A stretch of 64,000 nt of DNA, from positions 374,501 to 438,500 of the forward strand of contig OY848920.1 in assembly GCA_963693285.1 (NCBI GenBank), read 5' to 3'. This document shows positions 47,101-59,024 of this stretch, in pieces. The stretch is from Xestospongia muta (Eukaryota; Porifera; Demospongiae; Haplosclerida; Petrosiidae). Made by a program: the position numbers and the translations under genes. The notes under the pieces were generated by a model that worked only from the letters and a program-made list of their open reading frames with translations, was not told where the DNA came from and ran no database searches. Position 1 is the stretch's first letter. Each line of letters begins with the position of its first letter.

Positions 47101-50100
47101 ATAAAAGATGTAGTTACTGTTTTAATTTCTATGTCATCACTAGTCTTCATTTTGAGTCTATCTTGTTCATCTTCAAGACCTTTAAAGAATTAAGATGATA
47201 GACAGACAAGAGAGAGAGATAGTCAAATAATATATTGATAGAAAATAGTATAGTTGCTAGCTGTTTGGAATATATCATTTGTAATTGACATATATTTTCC
47301 ATCTCATCTTCTACTACTAGGCAATCCTAAGATGGTTTTGGACCATGTGTTAATGTACTGTGTTCATTTTATTCTATTGCTCAATGTGACATTTAAAGCT
47401 ACCAAATTATTCATAAGAACTGACCATTAATATATATGGCAACTAATGAATTTACTTATTCATATTGCAAACACTGTGTTACAGTACCACATATTAAAAA
47501 AGCACAAGTCTTTGGTATTAATAAAAAACAGTAGTTGATTACAACAGAATCATCATCACAATAATGTTAGGATGAGTGTTTGTATTATTAATCTATAAGG
47601 TGATAATATTAGAAAGCATACATTCACAGTATTATATTAATCATTTTAGAATTAAATGCAATTCTTTCATTTGTTTATATTTAGTGACTCACTCTCTTTT
47701 GCCTTTAGAATATTTGTCAATTTGTCTAACTGTGAAAATGTTGTTTTGTTCTTTCTTTTAATTGTTGTTAACTCAGACTCTATATAGAAGAGAGTACAAG
47801 ACAATACACAACATGTGTTGTTAAGAACTCACCTTTACCTTCTGACATCTCTAGTGTCTTTTGTGTGTGTGGTTCCTCAATTTGTTGATTACTTTCCTCC
47901 ATTTGTGAAGTCAATGATGCTATCTTTTTTTGTAGTTTCTCTTTGTCTGATAGTAACTCCACTAAAATAATAAATTATTCACAATAGTAAACCTTCATGT
48001 CTTACCTTCCCTTCTCTTCAATTGTTCTATCTGTAAAATCATTGCTCTGTTCTTTTTAGTACTTACTTCTAACAATTGTTTCAACTCAGACTCTATAAAC
48101 AAGAGAGAACAACACAGTACACAACATGTATTAAACATATGTAACATATATAGTCAAATAATGTACTGATAGAAAATACTGAATATCTTGCTGTAGTTGT
48201 TAGCTGTTTATAATATATCACTTGTCATTGAAATATATTTTCCATCTCATTTCTACTACCAGGCAATCCTAAGATAGTTTTAGACCATGTGTTCATAAGA
48301 ACTGATCATTAATAGATATGGCAACTAATGAATTACTTATTCATATTACGAACACTGTGTTACAGTACCATGTATTAAAAAATCTCAAGTCTTCAATATT
48401 GTAACTGGTAAAGCATTTAATGAAGGAAATTTCTTTATCATGTTATTCATATTTATAAATTTGTGAATTATTTGAGCTTTATGAAATGACTGAACATGAG
48501 AGATTTGTAAAGCAATTATTTTCCTTGTTTTTAACAATGATCTGAAATCATCGATCTTCAATTTGTTTCTGCTCTAAATATTTCTTTATAATAATCAATT
48601 CCTCATCAGTATATATGGCAACTAATCAAGTACTTAAACTTATCACTATATGACTGATCAAAACTTCAAGCATTCATAGGGCGTTTTAATGTAAATTCTT
48701 TGGTATTAATAAAAATTCTGTAATTTGATTGAAATTTAGTCATCATTTATTTATTTCCTTCTCTTTCAAATGCAATAGCAATTCTTTAATTTATGTTTTA
48801 CCTCTACAAAATGTAAGTTGTACAGTGTGTTAATCCATATCTTATTATCAAAACCATATTAAGCTATTCTGAGCTTGTGGAGCCATTCCTACAAGTTAAT
48901 TTATTTGGTTTTAATGAATATTTTATATACTTGTTAATGGTTTCTGAGACTTTTGTATAAATGCTAAATTTAGTAACAATGCTATATAATGAGAAGTAAC
49001 AATTATCTACTAATATCAGTTACCTTTCAAACTTTGCTTTAACTCCTCAATCTGTTTGTCTCTCTCTTTTAGCTGTAATGTCAATGTTGTTATTATTTCT
49101 TGTAGTGTCTCTATCTCTCCTTGTCTCTCATCAGACACTGATAGTAACTCCTCAGTAGCTATATACAAAAGACATATAACAAGGAACATAATATAAAAGG
49201 CCAACTCTATAAATTATCCATTATAACAACTAGACTATGTACTTTACAAAAATTTATAGCTGAGATGAGTTTCTTATCTAACTGAGGTTTAGGAAATAAT
49301 AAATGAGATGTTCTAACATCTTCATCATTGATTTTCTTACTGAATGCCCTTATTGTTTCAGCAGCAGAATCTTCTCCTATTTTGTGGAGAGCATCAGCTA
49401 ATGACTCCCAAGTGGAACCTCCACTCTCAGTGACTTCGTCGGCTTTATTTAACCACAGAGCTAAACACTTTTGAAGACAGTTCTCTGGATCATCTTTATA
49501 CTTGGCTCTAATATGTGACAGAGTAGGTTGTAATAGACCAAGTTGTAGACCAAGAGGAGACCAGCGATGATCTGGGAAGTTGCTTTGATTCATAGCGTAA
49601 ATGACATCTTTCAAATCAGAAATGCCTAAAATGTGTACAATTAAAAATGAAAGGTTCAAACTTGACACAATTATCATTAATGACAAACAGATAATATATA
49701 CATGAACATAGCATGTAATAAGGTATAAAAGAAAGTAGCAAATGTCTTATAAGCAGACAGTATTAGACTTTAGCCCGAGCAAATTTCATTTCTAGTCATC
49801 ATTGACACTCTCTATCTGAGACCTTCTACCTCAGTTGTCATTATTGAGGTCATTATGAACAAGTTATTCTCCAACAGCTATATTTTATTATAACTAGCCT
49901 AAACTAATTACTGTAATAAATGATGTTTGTAAACCAATTTAGAACAGATATAATAAAGACATATAATCTAAGTTAACATAATATAAATAAATTACTAAAC
50001 ATTTCACTGAAGGAGAGGACATATTTAAGTAAAACTCCCACATTCTATAAATGGTCCATTGTATGAAATACCTTACAAACATTTATAGCTGAGATGAGTT

Positions 50101-52505
50101 TCTTACCTAACTGAGGTTTAGGAAATAATAAATGAGATGTTCTAACATCTTCATCATTGAATTTCTTACTGAATGCCCTTATTGTTTCAGCAGTAGCAAG
50201 AGTTTCTCCTATTTTGCAGAGAGCATCAGCTAATGAGTCCCAAGTGGAACCTCCACTCTCAGTGACTTCGTCAGCTTTATTTAACCACAGAGCTAAACAC
50301 TCTTGAAGACAACTCTCTGGATCATCTTTATACTCGACACTAATACGTGACAGAGTAGGTTGTAATAGACCAAGTTGTAGACCAAGAGGAAACCAGCGAT
50401 GATCTGGGAAGTTGCTTTGCTTCATAGCATAAATGACATCTTTCAAATCAGAAATGCCTAAAATGTCTACAATTAAAAATGGAAGGTTCAAACTTGACAC
50501 AATTATCATTAATGACAAACAGATAATATATACATGAACATAGCATGTAATAACGTATAAAAGAAAGTAGCAAATGTCTTATAAGCAGACAGTATTAGAC
50601 TTTAGCCCAAGCAAATTTCATTTCTAGTCATCATTGACACTCTCTATCTGAGACCTTCTACCTCAGTTGTCATTATTGAGGTCATTATGAACAAGTTATT
50701 CTCCAACAGCTATATTTTATTATAACTAGCCTAAACTAATTACTGTAATAAATGATGTTTGTAAACCAATTTAGAACAGATATAATAAAGACACACAATC
50801 TATGTTAACATAATATAAATAAATTACTAAACATTTCACTGAAGGAGAGGACATATTTAAGTAAAACTCCCACATTCTATAAATGGTCCATTGTATGAAA
50901 TACCTTACAAACATTTATAGCTAAGATGAGTTTCTTACCTAACTGAGGTTTAGGAAATAATAAATGAGATGTTCTAACATCTTCATCATTGAATTTCTTA
51001 CTGAATGCCCTTATTGTTTCAGCAGCAGAATCTTCTCCTATTTTGTGGAGAGCATCAGCTAATGAGTCCCAAGTGGAACCTCCACTCTCAGTGACTTTGT
51101 CGGCTTTATTTAACCACAGAGTTAAACACTTTTGAAGACAGTTCTCTGGATCATCTTTATACTTGGCTCTAATATGTGACAGAGTAGGTTGTAATAGACC
51201 AAGTTGTAGACCAAGAGGAGACCAGCGATGATTTGGGAAGTTGCTTTGCTTCATAGCGTAAATGACATCTTTCAAATCAGAAATGCTTAAATTGTCTACA
51301 ATTAAAAATGAAAGGTTCAAACTTGACACAATTATCTTTAATGACAAACAGATAATATATACATGAACATAGCATGTAATAAGGTATAAAAGAAAGTAGC
51401 AAATGTCTCCATAAGCAGACAGTATTAGACTTTAGCCCAAGCAAATTTCATTTCTAGTCATCATTGACACTCTCTATCTGAGACCTTCTGCCTCAGTTGT
51501 CATTATTAAGGTCATTATGAACAAGTTATTCTCCAACAGCTATATTTTATTATAACTAGCCTAAACTAATTACTGTAATAAATGATGTTTGTAAACCAAT
51601 TTAGAACAGATATAATAAAGACACACAATCTATGTTAACATAATATAAATAAATTACTAAATATTTCACTGAAGGAGAGGACATATTTAAGTAAAACTCC
51701 CACATTCTATAAATGGTCCATTGTATGAAATACCTTACAAACATGTATAGCTAAGATGAGTTTCTTACCTAACTGAGGTTGAGGAAATAATAAATGAGAC
51801 GTACTAACATCTTCATCATTGAATTTCTTACTGAATGCCCTTATTGTTTCAGCAGCAGAATCTTCTCCTATTTTGTGGAGAGCATCAGCTAATGAGTCCC
51901 AAGTGGAACCTCCACTCTCAGTGACTTTGTCGGCTTTATTTAACCACAGAGCTAAACACTCTTGAAGACAACTCTCTGGATCATCTTTATACTTGGCTCT
52001 AATATGTGACAGAGTAGGTTGTAATAGACCAAGTTGTAGACCAAGAGGAGACCAGCGATGATCTGGGAAGTTGCTTTGCTTCATAGCATAAATGACATCT
52101 TTCAAATCAGAAATGCCTAAAATGTCTACAATTAAAAATGGAAGGTTCAAACTTGACACAATTATCATTAATGACAAACAGATAATATATACATGAACAT
52201 ATCATGTAATAAGGTATAAAAGAATGTAGTAAATGTCTTATAAGCAGACAGTATTAGACTTAGAGTGGGACAAGATAGTAAATAATATCATAAGTAAGTA
52301 TGCGCGTATGCAATATCTTCCTTAGCTGTACTAACTAGTCTAGGTTCAGAGAAAGTTAAGTTTTTTTTAACGTGAAGACCGAACTTTTTCATCCTTTTAG
52401 TCTTATATTGTCAGGGACAATAAACGAATTAATTATGACAAACACTATTACAGTAGTCCTTAAAATAATGATTTTACCTGGTTGTCTGTTTTCTTTTAAA
52501 GCCAT
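44162..52505 (-). CDS. multi-Death-exon, coiled coil, ZU5-UPA-like protein
   Basis: Exon 1 52478-52505 (MALKENRQP), Death exons 51769-52116, 50939-51286, 50107-50457 and 49278-49625, coil exons (49024-49158, 48006-48092, 47833-47961, 47693-47779, 47042-47179, 46853-46963 and others), ZU5 45800-46369, acidic exons 45686-45754 and 45524-45604, UPA-like 45354-45478, 45154-45303 and 44909-45098, linker 44719-44816, and last exon 44162-44656 (basic NSRKRPRGDE plus a helical domain with MYSHGLITET). Death core: HRWSPLGLQLGLLQPTLSHI. Linking the 5' Death exons to the ZU5 part rests on matching phases and absence of any stop or start between, so it is inferred. Two Death exons have damaged splice sites. 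Coil and ZU5 parts match 59025-64000. Confidence 0.6.
49207..52190. repeat. four-copy tandem array of an 830-bp Death-exon unit
   Basis: Periods are 832, 829 and 830 bases between equivalent points. Each unit has one 348- or 351-base Death exon and about 480 bases of intron. The units are very alike in exon and intron, so the array is young or homogenised. Exon 49278-49625 has donor AT instead of GT, and exon 50939-51286 has acceptor AA instead of AG. Confidence 0.9.
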
Positions 52506-52762
52506 TTTCGAACAGAAGCTGACACAGCCAAGATGTGGGAGAGGCCGTACGTTAATAGTATTCACCATGATTAAAAAAGTAAAGTGAATTTTTAATTATC
52601 TTGTTTAAGCAGACAAAAATTTAATATAATGTTCAAATAATAAGTATTAATAGAGTTTATACTTATATTAATTAACCAATGATGATCTATTATGAGTCAA
52701 CTTGATCAATGCTCCTATAATAACACATTAATATTATTTGATATTGTAATAAATAATTGTAC

Positions 52763-53705
52763 CTTTCTTTAGTTTGTGATCGAAGGTAGTCAATTTCTTT
52801 TTGTAATTTGAGACATTCTTTTTCAATTTCAAAATTTTTATAAACTAAAGTAGTCCAACTAAATAAAAGAAAATAGATTATGTTAAAATAACAATAACTC
52901 TATTAAATTTGTATCTATCCATTCTTACTGGTTATTCAAGTCCGATAGTTGTGTTCCTACATTGGTTTGTTCCATTGTTCGCTGCCAATTCACTTCTTGA
53001 ACATGATTCCTATTAGATAATTAATGATGACATCATTGTGACATCACTTACTTTAATGATCGTAGTACTTTTGTTTCCCTATCTACCATATGGGAAAGAG
53101 CCCTAATTAAATGGGAGTGGCAGTGGGTGTGGTTAGTATACAGTCCACCCACTTACTCATTATGTAATTTCTATTCATTGCTTCCATATTGAGATAACAA
53201 TTCCAAATTAATAATCCTATAGTCATATGACAACCCATGTAAGTCACATGACATAGATCACACCCACCTTCCATTTTGATGTTCCAATTGAGCATAAGAA
53301 TTATTCACACAATCTTGCCACGCCCCCACATCATTCTTCTGAGCGGCACCAGATTGAGGTAAGTCATGCCTATAAGCAAACAGACAATGGGTACATCCCC
53401 TCAGAGGTGAGGTAGTACCTCTTCATACTGAGTGTTTCCATCTGTTGCCGTGACGACAGATGTCCCATTTCTATTTTTAGTAATGGTGACTCAAACGAGT
53501 CTTGAGGCATTGGTAAATATTCTAAAAATAGTTCTTTGTGGGATGATATTGCTTGGTCTCCTCTTCTATTAGTTGTAAGGCCTATGGATCACGTGATAGA
53601 AGGTACATGTCATGTGATTGTCATATGACAATATCGCATCTCTAAGATTGGGATCATCATATTCTTGATCAAACATACTTTCTGCATTATGGGTACATTC
53701 GTGTC
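52763..53705 (-). pseudogene. BCAS2: near-complete BCAS2/SPF27 gene copy with a frameshift
   Basis: Exons about 53640-53705 (MFDQEYDDPNLRDA), 53419-53581, 53268-53369, 53157-53216, 53052-53102, 52929-53009 and 52763-52858. The order and content match BCAS2 from its N-terminal FDQ-Y block to the C-terminal coil. Exon 53419-53581 reads LIEEETKQYHPTKNYF, then loses a base in a T run and resumes as LEYLPMPQDSFESPLLKIE and METLSMKRY. The donor after RDA is not recognisable. Downstream splice sites are good, including the one damaged in the 21-kb copy. Either a recent pseudogene or the parent locus with a sequencing error. Confidence 0.75.
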
Positions 53706-54161
53706 TGCATATTCATCACATAGTTATGGTGTGAGCCCCCCAAAATACAAGTGCCTCATCCGCCTATGGTATGCTAAATAATATTGATGATTTTATTAAT
53801 GAGGAATACACTTTCATAGAAATATAGTCCTTTTATAAACAAGAAATAATTATTTTTATTATAATAAATAAGATCACCACAGTTTGTACCAGTGTCTTAA
53901 CACATTCAGTGGTAGTGTCATAAACTTATTATTCATGGTCAAGATATTGAAGATCATAAAGCATCCATAAAAGTTAGATGATATATAGAGGAATCCTGAT
54001 CATCAGAGGAATGTTTTGATTGATCTTTTCGCTCAGATTTTGGAGACCCTGTACATTAAGTCACTTAAGACATTTTGCATAATTTATAATTTAATTTTAA
54101 GGAAGTGTCAACAAGAATTAAAAACTAAAATAATTATTGAAAGGAGAAAGATTAACAAAAA
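53706..54161. other. gene-free stretch with a stray exon copy
   Basis: No gene was recognised. Positions 53994-54046 duplicate the small acidic exon 55645-55725 (reads on the minus strand like GSPKSE...DQSKHSSDDQ) with changes. It lies beyond the stop of the LRR gene, so it is not part of that transcript's coding region. Confidence 0.5.
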
Positions 54162-57100
54162 TTATAAGAACTTAAGTTTATCTTTAATAAACTGATAACT
54201 ATTAAAGTTTATACAACCCTCCTCGTGTTGTTTGGATATAGTCAGTGTCTGTAGTGTGCTGCTTTTAGCAAGTGCAGTGCAAATGGTCTTGATATCATCA
54301 TCTATCAATGAAGTATCGTTAAGATCGAGTTGTGTCAGTGATGTAGTCATATTTATTAGGCCCATTATTGTACTGGTACTAACTGAAGAGATCTGATGAT
54401 TATCGCTGATATTCAACCAAGTTAGTGTTTGGTTTTTAGTGAGTCCTTCACAGATATATTGGACACCATTATCAGTGATGTTACAATGGGAGAGAGCGAG
54501 CTCCTTTAGTGCCTTATTGACAGTTAACATTCGAGACAGGTGAGTCATAGTCGTATCTTCATCTGTGATAGGAACATTCCACAACACTAATCTCTCAAGT
54601 GTATTGTTAATAGAAAGAGCATCAATCATTTGTTTGATATCACCAGTAAGTAGAGATGCCTCAAGCTCCAATCTTTTCGTTATCTTATTGGTTTTAAGCA
54701 TCTCTGACAATGTTGACACACATTCGCTATCCAGTGGAGTATCCCATATATCGAGTGTCCTCACTTTACACTCATTAAGATTACTAATTATCACTAAAGC
54801 ACATTCAGAAGATGATTTAGATAAATTGATCCACCATCCCTCTCCTACTTGCTGCTCTTTAATCATTCTACTTACAACATCTTCACATTGTTCCAGTGTT
54901 GGTGAATAGAGTTTAACAATATTGTTATTATACCACACAACTCTTCGTCCAGCATCTCCTGTTATGAAACACATATAGTAATATATATTATAACATATTA
55001 TAATACAGACATATGCAGAACTTATGAAGACATTACAATTTACAACAGTTATTAAATGTAGAAGTACTGACAGTGCACACTGATGCCATTATTGTAATAT
55101 TCATAATGGAGGCTAATTATATTATTCATTGGTGCTGTGTGCATTAGCAATTTTAAGTAATTATTTGCATTCAATTGTTCCATACAACAATAGAATAAGA
55201 CAACGTGAGCAATACTTCTAGAAATATAGTTAATAAATGACCCAAAACAGTTGTAGGACTACATGAGCCAGGTAATAAAATTATTAACAGATAATATATG
55301 TATGTAATGAAAAAAAGAATTAAAAAGTATAAAATTCTATTACAAACTTACTTGAATCATGATCTGATTCTTTATCATCTGCTGACTCAGCTATTAATGG
55401 CTCTGGTATTTGAGTAGAATCTATGAAATAGGAAGACTTTTCACAGACTTCAACTTTTTGCACATGTTTTGCCTATTTCCTAACTATATGGCATTTTAAT
55501 TAATATTCTAACACAAAGTTTATATCGATTAAATAAATAAAAGGAGTGGAAATTACTCCACTATTTTCTAGAAGAGAATAAAAATCCAACCAACATGAGT
55601 CCAAATCCAACATTTACACATACACAAAATATTTTCTAACATACCTCTGTCTGTCTCTTCATGATCTGACTCTTGATCATCAGAGGAATGCTTTGACTGA
55701 TCTTTTAGCTCAGATTTTGGAGACCCTATACATTAATTCACTTAAGACATTTTACATAATTTATTACCTTTAGTTTCACTAGTAATCTCTTCCTGGCTAA
55801 ATGTTGTGTGGGGTTCTTCAAGTCCTTGATCAGATAATGTTTTACGAGCCTTTGGTATGAATGCTAGATCTAGTAACAATGACAATTATTATACAATTAT
55901 CTGCTAATATCTGTTACCTTTCAAACTTTGTTTTAGCTCCTCAATCTGTTTGTCTCTGTCTCTTAATTGTAAAGTCAATGACGTTATTATTTCTTGTTGT
56001 GTTTCTATCTCTCTTTGTCTCTTGGCAGAAATGATCAGTAAATCTTTCTCAGTAGCTGTGAAAAATTTACAAATAAGGTTTTAATTTTTTATATTTGTAT
56101 ATAATATACCTGCATTTAGTTTGACAATAGACTCTTTTTCCATTATCATCTTTTTACTGATGGTCTGTTGTAGTTCCAGTCTACTTCTCAACTCCTTTGT
56201 GTTCTCATCTACAATAGCTCTAACCTCCTAAATTATAATGCATATAGTAACTGTTGTCTAATAGTACTCTTTAATTACCTCATCTCTCTGATCTTTATCA
56301 TAAATGGTACAATAACCAACTGTGAGTTTCACCAAACCTTTCTCCTTCATTAATTCAAGAGTCCCGTGAGCTTTGGCAATAAATACAGTAGCAAGATAGA
56401 ATGGAAAAAAACAGGTGACAACAATGGACTGGCCCTCTCTTATATAACGGATCTCCACATTTTCCTCAACTGATTCAGCAAGAACTTCCTTAACATCTGC
56501 CACTGTATACCCTTTAGGATCCCAGTTCAAGACGTAGACAGATGTCTCACATCGGAGAAGAGCAGGTGTTTTTGTTACTTTAAAATCTTCATTTAGACAA
56601 AGAGAAGCTTTCGTTTTTTCACAAAATGACTGAACAGCCTCTTTGTATGTTTGTATACACGCCTCAGCTTCTTTGATGTCAAATCGTTCCACAATAGCTT
56701 CTAGACAACTGGTGTTGATCAGTGTGCAATGATCTTTCACAACATCTAACATCTCATCAATAGAATTAGCATGAGATATTTCAGGAGAGAGATGAGGATA
56801 GCCATCTGCAATAAATCGTTTTAATTTCTCCAGAGGTGGGTTTTTTTCATTAATTGCATCTCGAATTTTACTAAAAGTTATGGCAAATTTCTTCCTAATA
56901 GGTCCAAACACAGCAGAATCTAACTTTCGAGGAATTATAACTTCTCTTGATGAATCATCAAATACTAAAAATATATAACTATGACTTTAAATTGAGTTTT
57001 TAAATATCCTTACCTTCATTAGGTGAAATACTGATATCATGATCATCTGACACTGTTGACATAATAGTCATTGGATCACCTAATATATTTTAACTCAATT

Positions 57101-58372
57101 ATTTATTGTCTGTCATTTGTAAACTACCTTCACTAAATCCACTACTTCTAGATTGTACCTCTGGAATGTCATTTTCAGGAAATAACTTTCCTATCAAATA
57201 TCATTTAAGTTAAGTGTTATGTTCAGTTTAAGATATACTCACCATAGTCTTTTAAGATGGCCTTACCACATCTTACATTGTCAGTAAATCTTAACAATAC
57301 ACTGGCAAACACTGCTAAGTTATGATAGTTGGTATGTACAGCATGATGTACTGCTCTTAACAAAACAGATATTGCCTTTTCTTCAGAAGAGGATTGTGCA
57401 GTAGTTTTAATGGTAGACATTGTTGTCTTTGAAATAAATCCCTCTCCATGGAGTACCTGGGCCACACTCACAGGATATTGAAGAGACTGAGAAAGAGTGC
57501 TATAATGACAACGTAAAATGTCACTGGCCACTCTACTCTTGTGTAAAAGATTTTCATCTACAAAATACATGAAAGTAAATATAGTTATACTAATGAATTA
57601 TACATATACCATTTACATCAGACCATGGCTTCAAATGTTGTTTCTCTTTCTTTATTTTCAATTCCTCTTGTGATACTTCTTCATTTCCTCTTCGTTGCTT
57701 TCGTGGATTGAACTCCATTGTGTCACTAGATTGCTAAAAATTAACCATGAATGACATTTTATACAGTAAATGACATTATTGTTACAAACCTGATAGGTCA
57801 TGTCCTCTGTTGTTCCCCAATGTTCTGATTCAGTAACTTCCATTGAGTTGTTGGTATAATCTTCATGACCTGGTTGATCATTATGACATATTACTATCAG
57901 CTGCTCATCTGGAAACTTTTGACCTGGACAGTGGACAAGAAAAAGAATATTATAATTATTTACTTCATTAAATACTTACAATATTCATTGTTAATTCTTT
58001 CAGATAGATGTTTTGTCTCCTCAAACTTGGACAGTACTGTAGCTAGCACTCTCAATTTCTTGTGATCAGAAGATATTGCTGTACTTATAGCAGATAACAG
58101 AGTTGCCTTCTTCTCATCTAATGATCCTTCCAATGTCTCTATTTTATCAAGTGTTGATTCACTGGTGAATTTCTCACTAAATAAGAACTGGGACACTTTC
58201 ACAGGATTGATCAGAGACTGTGACAGTGTATCAATATAGGACTGAAGAATAGCAGTTGCTTCAGGAGCTAAGGAATCTATTCCTGTTCATTATGATGAAA
58301 ATAAAACATTTCATTAAATATATCTGTACACTACGATACCCTCTATAAGCAAAGAGGATGGCCTCGCCAGAC

Positions 58373-58403
<31 letters not shown>

Positions 58404-58432
58404 TATTTATTTAATTATTTATATTTATTTAA

Positions 58433-58489
<57 letters not shown>

Positions 58490-58847
58490 ATATTATAGAG
58501 ATATAGTTAATTCACTCACCAGTAGTTGCAGATCCACAAGACTTCCTTAATGTACTTTCATACTCATTGGCTATATTATTTTCATTAACAACTCTCTTTC
58601 TAAGACCTCTTAAAATATCCTGTCTTGTGATTTGAGGATTAGTAGTAAGTAACAATTGAAACATCTTGGTGGTCTTGTAGCTGTTGTCTCTCGACTGTTC
58701 ATCAATGTAATCTAATTCCTTAGCATCTAACTTCAGTTGTATTCCTAACTGGTACCATTTGCCACCAATACGAACATTTTCACACAATTCATCGAGAGTT
58801 GGTTTCTCTTGTAACATCTTATCAAAAGATAGATTATTTAAAGACAT
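54162..58847 (-). CDS. Death-CARD-CARD-X-coiled coil-LRR protein (NLR-like, no NACHT)
   Basis: Fourteen exons: 58520-58847, 57980-58282, 57790-57923, 57610-57733, 57243-57557, 57128-57190, 57014-57079, 56279-56964, 56110-56227, 55918-56055, 55768-55869, 55645-55725, 55352-55420 and 54162-54958. They sum to 3324 bases, 1107 aa, all in frame. ATG at 58847 gives MSLNNLSFDKMLQEKPTLDE. Death 1-109; CARD-like 110-210; linker with a basic patch (NPRKQRRGNEE) to 296; CARD-like 297-401; X 445-673; coiled coil to about 758; acidic Ser-rich spacers to 842; then a conserved cap (GRRVVWYNNNIVKLYSPT) and about six LRRs to 1107. It is the fullest member of the LRR group. The basic patch could be a nuclear signal. 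Innate-sensing function is inferred from architecture only. Confidence 0.87.
58373..58497. repeat. AT microsatellite
   Basis: Runs of TA dinucleotide interrupted by TTTA/ATTT repeats, inside the first intron of the LRR gene (between exons 58520-58847 and 57980-58282). Confidence 0.95.
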
Positions 58848-59024
58848 TGACGTTATCAAAATATACTAATTAGTGGCTTGAACTTTGCTTTCACTTTACA
58901 ACGTAGAATTGGGCCCTAATTATAATCTTATATAAATTGCACAAATAGATCTTATAGACAATAACAATTAACTAAGAATTATATAAATTATGTATAAAAG
59001 ATATAACTAGTATTATTAAGTTTA

